Of a DNA stretch of 64,000 bases, positions 28,989 to 38,264 are shown piece by piece. The DNA lies in contig CAZCKC010000003.1 in the NCBI GenBank assembly GCA_964499235.1, forward strand, positions 1 through 64,000, given 5' to 3'. The position numbers and the translations under genes are program-made. The notes under the pieces are model-generated. The model was not told the origin of the DNA. It searched no databases and worked only from the letters and a program-made list of their open reading frames with translations. Every line of letters starts with the position of its first letter. Positions within the stretch are counted from its first letter, which is position 1. This DNA comes from JAFGRR01 sp964499235 (GTDB lineage: Bacteria; Planctomycetota; Phycisphaerae; UBA1845; Fen-1342).

Positions 28989-29663
28989 TTAGGCGACGCG
29001 GCGACGCAGCGTGCCGACGAGGCCGAGGCCCACGAGGCCGGCGAGGACGCTGCCGGGCTCGGGGATCAGGAAGCGGATTTTTGCCGTATCCTGGAAATCG
29101 AGCGTGGCTTCGGTCGCGCCGCCCGCACCCAGGTAGAGCCACTCGTTCAGACCGCTGACGTTCGACGAGTCGATGTCGATCACGGTGCCGACGAGGCTGT
29201 TGAGCGCGCCCAGGCCCAGGGCCGAGCCGTCAGTGTTGTCGACCCACTGCCAGTCCGCCGCGAGGCTGGTGGCGGCCGGGGTGTAGACGTCGTTCAGCCC
29301 GCCGTTGCCCTGGTCGTCCTTTACCTGGTGCGTCCAGCCGAGCGGCAGGCCGCTGATGACCTGGTCGATGGTGCCCTGGGCGGCCGGGATTTCCTTGTCG
29401 TGGATCGTGAACAGCGACAACTCGCCAGCATATTCGTACAGGAACAGGATCGACTTGCCGTCGATCTCGAACCCGGTGTGGGCGCTGGCGCTGCGGTAGT
29501 CGTAGAACGTGACCGGGTCGTCGCCGAGGGCGTCGCCGTCGACGAACGTCACGGGCGTCCAGGTCGCGCCGTTGTCGGCACTGACTTCAGCCGTGATCGC
29601 GGCGGAAGCCGTCCCGATCGTCAGCGCGGCACAGACCCCGCAGGCAATCAAAAATCGCTGCAT
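28989..29663 (-). CDS. PEP-CTERM sorting-signal secreted protein
   Basis: This 224-residue protein begins with a Sec signal (MQRFLIACGVCAALTIGTASA). It ends in the PEP-CTERM sorting signal IPEPGSVLAGLVGLGLVGTLRRR (Pro-Glu-Pro, hydrophobic span, Arg-rich tail), which an exosortase would process. The mature part is acidic and beta-rich (TWTPVTFVDGDALGDDPVTFYDYRS) with no recognised enzymatic domain. GAGGAGGAGAG precedes the ATG at 29663, a very strong ribosome binding site, which suggests high expression. No exosortase gene is in the window. The ligand or role is unknown. Confidence 0.9.
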   Translation of the reverse strand: MQRFLIACGVCAALTIGTASAAITAEVSADNGATWTPVTFVDGDALGDDPVTFYDYRSASAHTGFEIDGKSILFLYEYAGELSLFTIHDKEIPAAQGTIDQVISGLPLGWTHQVKDDQGNGGLNDVYTPAATSLAADWQWVDNTDGSALGLGALNSLVGTVIDIDSSNVSGLNEWLYLGAGGATEATLDFQDTAKIRFLIPEPGSVLAGLVGLGLVGTLRRRVA

Positions 29664-30062
29664 TGCTTCTCTCCTCCTCGCTCGAATCGTGAATGCGCTG
29701 GCCCCGGCCAACGTGGCTCGGTTCGACCAGCCACCACTTGGACCCCGCCCCTCATGCGGCGGCCAAGCGCTCTGATCTATTGCTGCTACTAGCTTGTAGG
29801 TCATGCACCCGACCCATACAAGCTGATCCTGAAACCGCTTACGAAATCCGAAATCGGTTACGGAAACGCCGATATTGCGACTCTTTTCGAGCGGAAAAGT
29901 CGGCCCTTATCGGGCATGCAGCGGGCGGCACGCGGGACCAGGGAAACTACTAACAAATCGCCGCCGGCCGCCGCCGGCCCGTGACGCTCGCTGGCGGGAC
30001 GGTTAGAGTTCGCCGCAACGCCTTTCTTCCGTCGCTGGCCTCGAACCGCACGGAGTGCCCCG
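29664..30062. other. 399-base intergenic region between divergent genes
   Basis: This region contains the regulatory DNA of the divergent PEP-CTERM and MFS genes and no convincing gene. Two direct repeats G(C/G)TTACGnAAA start at 29837 and 29856, spaced 19 bases (about two helical turns). On the plus strand, GTGACG (29981-29986) and TAGAGT (30004-30009), 17 bases apart, could be a promoter for the MFS gene. I see no transfer RNA or small RNA signature. Confidence 0.45.
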
Positions 30063-31433
30063 ATGACCGAGCTGGCCCCCGCGAGCCCGTTCCCGACCCG
30101 CACGCCGTTTGCCCGGCTGTTCGTCCTCTCGCTGATGATGTTCCTGCAGTTCGCCGTCTGGGGGGTCTGGCTGCCGATCGCGGCCCGGTTCATGAGCGCC
30201 ACGCTCGAGGAGGGCGGCCTCGCGTTCACCGACGGGCAGATCGCCTTGCTCCTCGGCACCGCCGCGGCGATCGGGGCCTTCACCGCCCCCTTCGTGGCCG
30301 GACAGTTCGCCGACCGGTTCTTTCGCAGCGAGCGGTTCCTGGGTTTCCTGCTGCTGGTCGGGGCCGGCATCCAGTTCACGCTCGCCCAGGTGACCGGCGA
30401 ACGGTCCTGGCAGGTGCTGGGTCTGGAGCTGAGCACCTATCATCTCTGGCTCGGCCTGAGCGTCCTCTACAGCGTCGTCTACATGCCGACGATCTCGCTC
30501 TCGAATGCGATCGCCTTCGCCCACGTCCAGGATTCCAAGTACGAGTTCCCGCGCGTCCGGCTCTGGGGGACGATCGGCTGGATCGCGGCCGGCTGGCTGT
30601 TTTCCGCTTTTTGGTTACAGGAGAATGTCAGCGGCCAGTGGCTGCCGCCCTTTTTCCAGGGCGAAGAGCGCGGCGTGCAGTACATGATCCACTCGCTCAA
30701 CGCGTCCGGCTTCATCTCGCTGGCGTACGCGCTGCTGTGTTTCTCCGCGTTGCCGGCGACGCCGCCGAAGCGCGACGCGGTCCAGTCGCTCGCGTTCGCC
30801 AAGGCCTTCGGCCTCCTCCGGCACCGCTCGTTTCTCGTGCTGATGCTGGTGGGCCTCGCGGTCGCGATGATCCACAACATCTACTTCATGCAGGCCTCGA
30901 AGTTTCTGCAGCAGGCCGGCTTGGCCGACTCGCAGATCCTGCCGGCGATGTCGGTGGGCCAGTTCTCCGAGATCATCGTCATGGCGCTGCTCGGCGTCTT
31001 GCTGGTGAAGCTCGGGTTCCGCTGGGTCATGACGATGGGGGTGCTGGCATACCTGCTGCGCTACGCTGTCTGGGGCACGCCGGGCATGCCGATCGAGGTC
31101 CTCGTCGCCAGCCAGTTCCTGCACGGGTTCTGCTTCGCGTGCTTCATCGCGGCCGCCTTCATGTACGTCGACCGGATCGCGCCGCCCGACATCCGCAACT
31201 CGTCGCAGACGGTCTTTAACATGACGATCTTCGGCGGCGGACCGATTCTGGCCGGCCTGCTGGTCAGCTCGATCGCGCCGGCGATGCAGGTCGAGACCGA
31301 TGCCGGCATCGCGCTGGACTACACGCGTTTCTGGTACACGATGGCCGCCATCGGCCTGGTCGCGATGATCCTCTTCGCCGCAACGTTCCGCGACGAGACA
31401 CAGGACCGTTCAGCCGCCCCCGCGCCGGCGTAA
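30063..31433 (+). CDS. MFS nucleoside:proton symporter-like transporter (NupG/XapB type)
   Basis: This 456-residue protein has twelve hydrophobic segments. It shows the NupG/nucleoside-H+ symporter group motifs: QFAVWGVWLPI near the first helix, RVRLWGTIGWIAAGW in helix five, and GVLAYLLRYAVWG. These place it in the Nuc_H_symport family of the major facilitator superfamily, which imports nucleosides. The exact substrate could be another nucleoside or a sugar-like compound. Two possible -10/-35 elements lie upstream. Its stop overlaps the convergent GT2 gene by 24 bases, so no terminator fits between them. Confidence 0.88.
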   Translation: MTELAPASPFPTRTPFARLFVLSLMMFLQFAVWGVWLPIAARFMSATLEEGGLAFTDGQIALLLGTAAAIGAFTAPFVAGQFADRFFRSERFLGFLLLVGAGIQFTLAQVTGERSWQVLGLELSTYHLWLGLSVLYSVVYMPTISLSNAIAFAHVQDSKYEFPRVRLWGTIGWIAAGWLFSAFWLQENVSGQWLPPFFQGEERGVQYMIHSLNASGFISLAYALLCFSALPATPPKRDAVQSLAFAKAFGLLRHRSFLVLMLVGLAVAMIHNIYFMQASKFLQQAGLADSQILPAMSVGQFSEIIVMALLGVLLVKLGFRWVMTMGVLAYLLRYAVWGTPGMPIEVLVASQFLHGFCFACFIAAAFMYVDRIAPPDIRNSSQTVFNMTIFGGGPILAGLLVSSIAPAMQVETDAGIALDYTRFWYTMAAIGLVAMILFAATFRDETQDRSAAPAPA

Positions 31434-32177
31434 CGCCCGCGCGCGGACCCGGATCCGCAGCAGCGTCGGCAGCACCGCCGGCAGCAGCCGCCACCACCGA
31501 ACCCGGCTGCCCGCCCGGTCGCCCCACCGCACGGCGCGCTCCACGATCCGCAAGCCGAACGCGTCGGCCAGCGCGAGCAGCTCCACATCAAACAGCCAGC
31601 CCGTTTCACGCAACTCCGGCAGCAACCGCTCGACGGCGGCCGCACTGAAAAGCTTGAAACCACACTGCGTGTCCCGAACTTCCGGGAGGAGCAACCGTTG
31701 TCGCAGCCCGCGAAAGCCGGCCGCCAACAGCCGACGCACGGGCGGCTGCGGCGGCTCAAGCACGCTTTCCGGCAGGTCCCGCGAGCCGATGACCACGTCC
31801 GCGCCCTCCTCGGCGACCGCAAGAAACTCCCCGAGCGTCGCCGGCGGCGTCGGGAGGTCGGCGTCGCACATCAGCCGCCAGCGCCCGCGCGCCGCCCGCA
31901 GCCCACGCCGCACCGCCGCCCCTTTCCCCGTGTTCTGAAACTGTTGCAGCAGCAGGATTTCCACGTCCGGCGCGTCGCGCCGGTCAGCCACCAGGCGTAT
32001 TGCGATCTCCGCCGTCGCGTCGGTGCTGCCGTCGTCGACGATGATCACCTCGTGCCGGCCGGCGTAGCCGGCGAGCTCCCGCTGCCAGGCCGCGACCGTC
32101 GCCGCGATCCGCTCCGCCTCGTTGAACGCCGGAATCACGACCGACGTCGCAATGGCCTGATCGCCCGCGGGTTCCAT
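31410..32177 (-). CDS. GT2 family glycosyltransferase (dolichyl-phosphate mannose/glucose synthase-like)
   Basis: This 255-residue enzyme transfers a sugar to a polyprenyl phosphate, which supplies GT-C glycosyltransferases such as the GT87 or Agl23-like proteins of this window. Motifs are SVVIPAFNEAERI, VIIVDDGSTDAT, MCDADLPTPP (the DxD-like metal site), and SRDLPES; TQCGFKLFSAAA is typical of the DPM1/Alg5 group. The C-terminus is Arg-rich (RIRVRARALRRRGGG) with a possible short hydrophobic segment. I used ATG 32177. It converges with the MFS gene. It is divergent from the Gfo/Idh operon. Confidence 0.88.
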   Translation of the reverse strand: MEPAGDQAIATSVVIPAFNEAERIAATVAAWQRELAGYAGRHEVIIVDDGSTDATAEIAIRLVADRRDAPDVEILLLQQFQNTGKGAAVRRGLRAARGRWRLMCDADLPTPPATLGEFLAVAEEGADVVIGSRDLPESVLEPPQPPVRRLLAAGFRGLRQRLLLPEVRDTQCGFKLFSAAAVERLLPELRETGWLFDVELLALADAFGLRIVERAVRWGDRAGSRVRWWRLLPAVLPTLLRIRVRARALRRRGGG

Positions 32178-32220
32178 CAGACGCAGAGTCCCCACGCGGC
32201 CCCCGGGCGGTCAATACTGA

Positions 32221-32250
32221 TTGACCCTTCGGACGCTCGGCGTGTAAATT
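32221..32250 (+). promoter_or_regulatory. Promoter of the Gfo/Idh-cytochrome operon
   Basis: TTGACC (32221-32226, 5 of 6 to consensus) and TAAATT (32245-32250) are 18 bases apart, giving a leader of about 50 bases. The 10-mer CGCTCGGCGT directly before the -10 (32234-32243) recurs before the second Gfo/Idh gene (39172-39181). Confidence 0.55.
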
Positions 32251-32307
32251 GCCTCAGCTTACGTGTCGGCTTCACATCCTTTTCCGCGTCATTGAGAGCG
32301 TCGACCC

Positions 32308-33648
32308 ATGCCCACCAACCCGCTTCCCGACGGTATGTCCCGCCGTGACTTCGTGCGCGGCGCCGCCGGCCTCGGCGCTGCCGCCTTCCTCGGCCCCGCG
32401 CTGTGGGCCCAGCAGCAGGAGGCCACTCAGCAGGGCGAGGAACTCGCCATCGCGATCATCGGCCCCGGCAGCCAGGGGCGCAACCTGCTGATGAACTGCC
32501 TGAAGATCCCCGGCATCCGCTTCACCGCCGTGTGCGACATCTGGGAATACCACCAGCGCTACGCGGCCAACATCCTCAAGAAGTTCGACCAGGAAGTCAC
32601 GGTCTACGAAGACTACCGCGACATGCTCGCCAAGGAGAAGAACCTCGACGCGGTCATCGTCGCCGGCCCCGACCACGTGCACGCCGAGCAAACCATCGCC
32701 TGCCTCCAGGCCGGCAAGCACGTCTACTGCGAAAAGGAGATGTCCAACGACCTCTCGAGCGCGGCTGCCATGGTCACCGCCGCCCGCGACACCGGCAAGC
32801 GCCTCCAGATCGGCCACCAGCGCCGCAGCAACCCGCGCTACTGGCACGCCCTCAAGCTCATCGAAAAGGACAAGATCCTCGGCCGCGTCACACACATCTA
32901 CGGCCAGTGGAACCGGGCCCAGCTGCTGGAGATCGGCTGGCCGAAGAAGCACGCCCTGCCGGAAGAGAAGCTCCAGCAATACGGCTACCCGTCGATGGAC
33001 CACTTCCGCAACTGGCGCTGGTACCGCGAGTATTCCGGCGGCGCGATGGCCGACCTCGGCTCGCACCAGGTCGACGTCTTCAACTGGTTTCTGAAGACCC
33101 CGCCGAGGTCGGTGATGGCCAGCGGCGGCCTCGACTATTACCAGGGCCGCGAGTGGTACGACAACGTCATGGCGATTTACGAGTACCAGACGGAGCCGGG
33201 GCTGGTCCGCGGCTTCTACCAGGTGCTCAACACGACCAGCCACGGCGGCTTCTACGAGACCTTCATGGGCGACCAGGGCTCGCTCGTCGTCTCCGAGGAC
33301 CCGCGCAAGGGCTTCCTCTTCCGCGAGATGGCCGCCAAGCGGCGCGAGTGGGAAGACGAATCGGAGACGATCGAGGCCATGGGCCGCGAGGCGATCGAGC
33401 TGAAGATCGGCGAGACGCTCGCCCCCGACGGCAGCCGCACGCCCGAGGCCGAAAAGATGCTGGCCGAGAGCAAGAAGCCCGTGCACCAGCTGCACCTCGA
33501 GAACTTCTTCGCGGCCATCCGCAACGGCACGCCGCTGACCTGTCCGCCGGAGATCGCGTACGAGACGGCCGTCTCGGTGCTGCGGGCCAACGACAGCGTC
33601 GCAGCGCAGCGCACGATTCCGTTCGCGGCTGACGCGTTCAAGGCCTGA
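32308..33648 (+). CDS. Tat-exported Gfo/Idh/MocA family oxidoreductase
   Basis: This 446-residue protein carries the Tat signal SRRDFVRGAAGLGAAAFLGPALWA. Its N-terminal Rossmann domain has AIIGPGSQGRN and VAGPDHVHAEQTIACLQAGKHVYCEKEM, where EK(E/P) is the conserved catalytic/cofactor motif. The C-terminal substrate domain covers residues about 165-440. Exported Gfo/Idh proteins carry tightly bound NAD(P) and act on sugars or glycosides, often at C3. The first gene of the operon is separated by 10 bases from the heptaheme cytochrome. The donor and acceptor are not visible, but the proximity of a cytochrome makes a non-nicotinamide electron sink worth considering. Confidence 0.9.
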   Translation: MPTNPLPDGMSRRDFVRGAAGLGAAAFLGPALWAQQQEATQQGEELAIAIIGPGSQGRNLLMNCLKIPGIRFTAVCDIWEYHQRYAANILKKFDQEVTVYEDYRDMLAKEKNLDAVIVAGPDHVHAEQTIACLQAGKHVYCEKEMSNDLSSAAAMVTAARDTGKRLQIGHQRRSNPRYWHALKLIEKDKILGRVTHIYGQWNRAQLLEIGWPKKHALPEEKLQQYGYPSMDHFRNWRWYREYSGGAMADLGSHQVDVFNWFLKTPPRSVMASGGLDYYQGREWYDNVMAIYEYQTEPGLVRGFYQVLNTTSHGGFYETFMGDQGSLVVSEDPRKGFLFREMAAKRREWEDESETIEAMGREAIELKIGETLAPDGSRTPEAEKMLAESKKPVHQLHLENFFAAIRNGTPLTCPPEIAYETAVSVLRANDSVAAQRTIPFAADAFKA

Positions 33649-33658
33649 TTGGGCGAGC

Positions 33659-35941
33659 ATGCGGACTGCGATCACTGCCTGGCTGACGCTCGCGGCGCTC
33701 CTACTGCTCGGCGGGCCGCTCCGCGCTGACGAAGCCGAGACCTCTCCCGAGCTACTCGAGACAGGCAGCGAGAGCCCCTACGTCCACCGGATCACGCTCT
33801 ACGACCACGACGGCGTCGCGATCAGCCCTTCCGATCCCGAGCCGAATCCCTACTCGCCCAAAGCGACATGCAGCAAGTGCCACCCCTACGGCACGATCTC
33901 CGAGGGCTGGCACTTCAACGCCGGACTGCCCGACGTCCGCCACGGGCGCCGCGGCGAGCCGTGGCTGCTGGTCGAGCCCGAGCTCGGCATCCAGCTGCCG
34001 CTGTCGCAGCGCGGCTGGGCGGGCACCTTCACGCCGGAGGCCGCGGGACTCGACGCGTGGCATTTCCTGCTGCGCTTCGGGCGCCACCACACCGGCGGCG
34101 GCCTGCTCGACCCGACGCCCGATGAGCAGACGGAAACCGACCAGTTCCTGCGCTGGAACATCTCCGGCACGCGCGAGATCGACTGCATGGTCTGCCATGC
34201 GGCCGGCAACAACTACGACCTCGCCGAGGCTGCCCGCCAGATCGAAGAAGAGAACTTCAAGTGGGCGGCGACCGCGGCGTTGGGACTGGGCGTCGTCCGC
34301 GGGACGGCCGCCAACGTCCCCGACGACTACGACCCGTTCATGCCGAACGTCGACTTCCCCGAGCGGCAGCCGCCGAAGAGCACCTACGACGACGCCCAGT
34401 TCGACGAGAACGACCGGGTCTTCTTCGACATCGTCCGGCGCCCCGACAGCGCGCGGTGCTACCAGTGCCACACGCTCAGCGCAGTCGGCGACCACGCGCG
34501 CCCCCGCTGGCAGCACGGCGGCGACGTGCACCTGGCCGCCGGCATGGACTGCGCGGATTGCCACAGCCACGGCCTCGACCACCGGCAGGTCCGCGGCTAC
34601 GACGCCGAGGCGGAGCTGCGCAACGAGCCCGCGCTCGCGACGTTCACGTGCGTCGGCTGTCACTATGGTGCACCGGCCGCCACCAAGGCCGAAGGACGGC
34701 TCGGCGGACGCTACGGCGCCCCGTTCCCGCAGCATCGCGGCCTGCCGGCGATCCATTTCGAGAAGATGACCTGCACCGCGTGCCACTCCGGCCCGTGGCC
34801 GACGCTCGAACCGCACCAGGTGCAGACCTCGATGGCGCATTCGCTGGGCATCGCGAGCAAGGAGCGCAGCGACAACGATCCGCCGGTGATCACCGAGCCG
34901 GTCTTCCTGTTGCAGGAGGACGGACAGCTCGCGCCGCAGCGGGCGGTCTGGCCGGCATTCTGGGCGACACGGCAGGCGTACGACCTGGTCCCGCTGCCCG
35001 TCGCGCAAGTGCGGGAAGCACTCGAAGACGCAGATCTCGCGGAACGCGCGATTCAGAGCGAGGCGTGGATCACGACCGGCCTGGAAGCGCTCACCGCGGC
35101 CGGCATCGAGCCGGTGCTCTACGTGGCGAACGGGCGCATTTGGGAGCTGGCTGACGACGGAGCGCTCACCAGCAAGGTCGCGGTTGAGGCGGAGCCCTAT
35201 ACCTGGTCGCTGGCCCACGACGTCCGCCCGGCCAGCCAGTCCCTGGGCATCAACGGCTGTACCGATTGTCATGCCGCCGGGGCGCCGATTTATGATGGCG
35301 CCGTCGGTGGGCGCGATCCCGAGCTGGCAAAAACCGATCTCAGGATCTTCCGCGAGCGCCGGGGCGTCGACGGGACGCTGCACGAGCTCTGGAACCTCGT
35401 CTACCCCTGGCGACCGTCCTTCAAATGGGCCGGCTGGGCCGCGATGGGGCTGGTCGTGGTCGGCTTCGTCAAGACACGACAGGCACGGCTGCCGGGCACC
35501 GGCTGGAGCGGCGTGTGGTATGCTGGTGGCGCGCTGATCGTGCTGAGCAGCGTCGTGCTGGCGATCACCGGCTTTGGCGGGTACCTGAACGACGGAATCG
35601 TCAGCGGCTGGCCGCTGCTGCTGCATCTGGTGGGCATCGGGCCGTTTCTGTTGGGGCTGGTGCTGTGGGTCGGCTATGCCGCCTGGGGACGCCACGCTCC
35701 GCACGTGGCCGCGGCGCAACCCGCCCGCGCAGTCCGGCAACGGGGGTTGTTCTGGGCGGCGGCAGTCGTCGCGGCGCTCGTCGCCGGGTCGATGCTGGTC
35801 GCGATGCTGCCGGTGCTGGACACGGCCGGCATGGAAGCAGCCCGTGTCGTGCACCGTTACAGCGCGGCGCTGTTTGTCGGCTTGTTGATCGCTTATGGCC
35901 TGACCTTCGCGGGCGGCCGCCAGCGTGGCGAAAGGAGTTGA
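33659..35941 (+). CDS. Heptaheme cytochrome c fused to a membrane domain
   Basis: This 760-residue protein begins with a Sec signal ending ...GGPLRADEA. It contains seven CxxCH heme c motifs at residues about 71, 176, 267, 298, 331, 372 and 534 (CSKCH, CMVCH, CYQCH, CADCH, CVGCH, CTACH, CTDCH). The C-terminal 170 residues have about five hydrophobic helices (residues about 590-752). Histidines in or near them, LLLHLVGIGPFLL and VVHRYSAALFVG, resemble b-type heme ligands. The design fits quinone-linked electron transfer between the membrane and the periplasm. I do not recognise the exact family. It is translationally close to the Gfo/Idh gene upstream and the beta-sandwich protein downstream. 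Confidence 0.88.
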   Translation: MRTAITAWLTLAALLLLGGPLRADEAETSPELLETGSESPYVHRITLYDHDGVAISPSDPEPNPYSPKATCSKCHPYGTISEGWHFNAGLPDVRHGRRGEPWLLVEPELGIQLPLSQRGWAGTFTPEAAGLDAWHFLLRFGRHHTGGGLLDPTPDEQTETDQFLRWNISGTREIDCMVCHAAGNNYDLAEAARQIEEENFKWAATAALGLGVVRGTAANVPDDYDPFMPNVDFPERQPPKSTYDDAQFDENDRVFFDIVRRPDSARCYQCHTLSAVGDHARPRWQHGGDVHLAAGMDCADCHSHGLDHRQVRGYDAEAELRNEPALATFTCVGCHYGAPAATKAEGRLGGRYGAPFPQHRGLPAIHFEKMTCTACHSGPWPTLEPHQVQTSMAHSLGIASKERSDNDPPVITEPVFLLQEDGQLAPQRAVWPAFWATRQAYDLVPLPVAQVREALEDADLAERAIQSEAWITTGLEALTAAGIEPVLYVANGRIWELADDGALTSKVAVEAEPYTWSLAHDVRPASQSLGINGCTDCHAAGAPIYDGAVGGRDPELAKTDLRIFRERRGVDGTLHELWNLVYPWRPSFKWAGWAAMGLVVVGFVKTRQARLPGTGWSGVWYAGGALIVLSSVVLAITGFGGYLNDGIVSGWPLLLHLVGIGPFLLGLVLWVGYAAWGRHAPHVAAAQPARAVRQRGLFWAAAVVAALVAGSMLVAMLPVLDTAGMEAARVVHRYSAALFVGLLIAYGLTFAGGRQRGERS

Positions 35942-35943
35942 TC

Positions 35944-36729
35944 ATGTTGACGAAACACATCAGGACGCGGCTGCTGGTCGCGGCAACGCTCTGCGGCGCC
36001 TGGCTTACGGCCCCGGCGCTGGCGGCGGACGATGCCGATGACGAGCAGACGCAGGCCAAGCCCGTCGCGGCGAAGGAAAGCGGCGCGGAAAAGGACCAGG
36101 CCACGAAAGCCGCCGAGCAGGAAGATCCCAAGCGGAAGCCGCTGCCGCTCAAGCTGCCGAAGCCGGCGTTCAAGGGCACGCCCAAGCACGTCCCGCCGGG
36201 GCTGAAGCTCGAGAAGCCGCGGACCAAGCCGCGCGAGGAGTTCCTGGCCCCGCCGGGCGTTCGCAACCTCGCGCAGGACAAGCAAGTCACGTCGAGCGAC
36301 GACTTCCCGATCATCGGCGAGCTCGAGCTCGTGACCGACGGCGACAAGGCCGCCCAGGAAGGCGCCTACGTCGAGCTCGGCCCCGGGCTGCAGTGGGTGC
36401 AGATCGATCTCAAGCGCAAGTCGAAGCTCTCCGCGATCGTGACATGGCGCTACCACATGAACGCGCGGGTCTACTTCGATGTCGTCGTGCAGGTCGCCGA
36501 CGACGAGGACTTCATCGAGAACGTCCGCACCGTGTTCAACAACGACAACGACAACTCGGCCGGCCTCGGCATCGGCCGCGGGCTCTCCTTTTGGGAGACG
36601 TACGAGGGTCACCTGATCGACGCGGAGGGCGTCGAGGCCCGCTACGTCCGCCTCTACAGCCGCGGCAGCACCGCGGACGAGATGAACCACTACACCGAGG
36701 TCGAGGTCTACGGCAAGCCGGTGGAATGA
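35944..36729 (+). CDS. Secreted F5/8 type C-like (discoidin) protein
   Basis: This 261-residue secreted protein has a signal peptide (LLVAATLCGAWLTAPALA), an acidic/basic low-complexity region (residues 25-95), and a C-terminal beta-sandwich. The sandwich resembles a discoidin/F5/8 type C domain: AQDKQVTSSDDFP...LELVTDGDKAAQEGAYVELGPGLQWVQIDL...RYVRLYSRGST. Such domains bind carbohydrates or membranes. AAGGAG lies upstream. The start is two bases after the cytochrome stop, and its own stop overlaps the next gene as ATGA, so it is firmly in this operon. It may present the cytochrome or bind substrate, which is inference. Confidence 0.78.
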   Translation: MLTKHIRTRLLVAATLCGAWLTAPALAADDADDEQTQAKPVAAKESGAEKDQATKAAEQEDPKRKPLPLKLPKPAFKGTPKHVPPGLKLEKPRTKPREEFLAPPGVRNLAQDKQVTSSDDFPIIGELELVTDGDKAAQEGAYVELGPGLQWVQIDLKRKSKLSAIVTWRYHMNARVYFDVVVQVADDEDFIENVRTVFNNDNDNSAGLGIGRGLSFWETYEGHLIDAEGVEARYVRLYSRGSTADEMNHYTEVEVYGKPVE

Positions 36730-38264
36730 TCCGCTCGGGCTGGTGGCTGGCGCTGCTGGCAGTCGCGCTGGGCGGGCTGACGCTGCGGCTCGCTAACATC
36801 GCTGACCGCCCGGTCCATACCGACGAAGCCGTCCACGCGGTTAAGTTCCAGCAGCTCTGGGAAACCGGCACCTATCGCTACGACCCCGGCGACTACCACG
36901 GGCCAACACACTACTACGGGGCCGCCGCGCTGAGGCTTCTCCGTGGCGAGACCACCTTCGCTGCGCTGTCGATCACCACGTTGCGGCTGGTGCCGATCGC
37001 GTTCAGCGTCGGCCTGATCGCGCTGCTGTTGCCGCTGCTGCCGGTGCTCGGGCGGACGGGCGTGCTCGCAGCGGCGGTCCTCCTCAGTGTCTCGCCGGCC
37101 TTCGTCTATTACGGCAGCTACTTCATCCAGGAAACGACGTTTGTGTGGTTCACGCTGCTGGCGATCGTCGGCGGCTGGTGGACCGTCCGCACGCACCGCA
37201 GCAGTTGGGCGCTGCTCGCGGGCATCGGCGTCGGCGGCATGATCGCGGGCAAGGAGACGGCCGCGTTATCGGCCTTGGCCGCAGCGGTCGCGACCGGCGG
37301 CGTGCTGTGGTTGCGCCGCGCTCAGCTCACCGCTACACGGGCCCGACTGAAGACGGCCGTGAAGCTGCTGGTAATCGGCAGCGGCAGCGCGGTGGTGCTC
37401 GCAGCCGCCGCCCTGACCGCCGGTTTTCAGAATCCCGCCGCGCTGCTCGATTACGTGGGCGGCTACTTCGGTCACCTCGAGCGATCGCGCGGCGTAGCTG
37501 ACTGGCATGTCTACCCGTGGTGGTTCTATGCCCAGCGGACGCTCTTTTATCAGCCCCTGCCCGGGCCCTGGTTCAGCGAAGCATTTCTGCTGCTGCTCGC
37601 GCTCATCGGCACGCTGCTCGGCTGGCGCAGTCGTCCGGGCGAGCGGGCGACCGGCTCGTTCGTGCAGTGGACGGCGCTGTTCACGGTGACGCTACTGCTC
37701 GTCTACACCGCGATTCCCTACAAGACCCCCTGGCTCGTGCTCTCCCCGTGGCTCGGCGTCGCGCTGCTCGCAGGGGTCGGAGTCAGCCGCCTCTGGCAAC
37801 GCCAGGCCGGCATCGCCAGGCGTACCGTGATCGTCGCCCTCGTCGCCCTCGGCAGCGCCGACCTCGCCCGGCAGGCCTACGCCCTGCAGACCCGCTTCGC
37901 GGTCAACGTGCGCAACCCCTACGCTTTCGGCCAGACGCTGCCCAACGTCGTCGAGCTCGCCAACTACGTCGAGCAACTCGCCGCGACGCAGGCCTCCGAC
38001 CCGCCCGCGATCGCTGTCGTCGCCCCCGACGCGTGGCCGCTGCCGTGGTACCTCCGCCAGCATCCCCGCGTCGGCTACTTCGAAGCCCCGCCGGTCAACC
38101 CGGCATTCGACATCGTCATCACCACGCCCGAGTTCTACGATGCATTAGCAGCCCAACGGCCGGAGCACGCCGTCAGCGGCCCGTACGGCGTCCGCCGCGA
38201 CCTGCACATGTTCGTATTTGTACAGCCCGAGCTCCGCGCCGCCTTCGAGGCCGCCCAGCCATGA
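36726..38264 (+). CDS. Agl23-like (TIGR03663) membrane glycosyltransferase family protein
   Basis: This 512-residue protein has about eleven hydrophobic helices and the N-terminal motif LRLANIADRPVHTDEAVHAVKF, with Asp-Glu in the first periplasmic loop. That loop is the catalytic hallmark of GT-C/PMT-type enzymes. The family label (flippase activity-associated Agl23, related to ArnT/PMT) rests on my recognition of the GDYHGPTHYYGA and SPAFVYYGSYFIQETTFV segments. It would add a sugar from a polyprenyl-phosphate donor to an exported substrate. It overlaps both neighbours as ATGA, so it is translationally coupled to the discoidin-like and ApbE genes. Confidence 0.75.
   Translation: MIRSGWWLALLAVALGGLTLRLANIADRPVHTDEAVHAVKFQQLWETGTYRYDPGDYHGPTHYYGAAALRLLRGETTFAALSITTLRLVPIAFSVGLIALLLPLLPVLGRTGVLAAAVLLSVSPAFVYYGSYFIQETTFVWFTLLAIVGGWWTVRTHRSSWALLAGIGVGGMIAGKETAALSALAAAVATGGVLWLRRAQLTATRARLKTAVKLLVIGSGSAVVLAAAALTAGFQNPAALLDYVGGYFGHLERSRGVADWHVYPWWFYAQRTLFYQPLPGPWFSEAFLLLLALIGTLLGWRSRPGERATGSFVQWTALFTVTLLLVYTAIPYKTPWLVLSPWLGVALLAGVGVSRLWQRQAGIARRTVIVALVALGSADLARQAYALQTRFAVNVRNPYAFGQTLPNVVELANYVEQLAATQASDPPAIAVVAPDAWPLPWYLRQHPRVGYFEAPPVNPAFDIVITTPEFYDALAAQRPEHAVSGPYGVRRDLHMFVFVQPELRAAFEAAQP

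Noticed and set aside
30003..30524. Minus-strand frame of 173 codons
   Set aside because: Antisense to the MFS gene start; low-complexity Glu/Arg/Gln.
32272..33675. Minus-strand frame of 467 codons
   Set aside because: Antisense to the first Gfo/Idh gene, which has a Tat signal and cofactor motifs.
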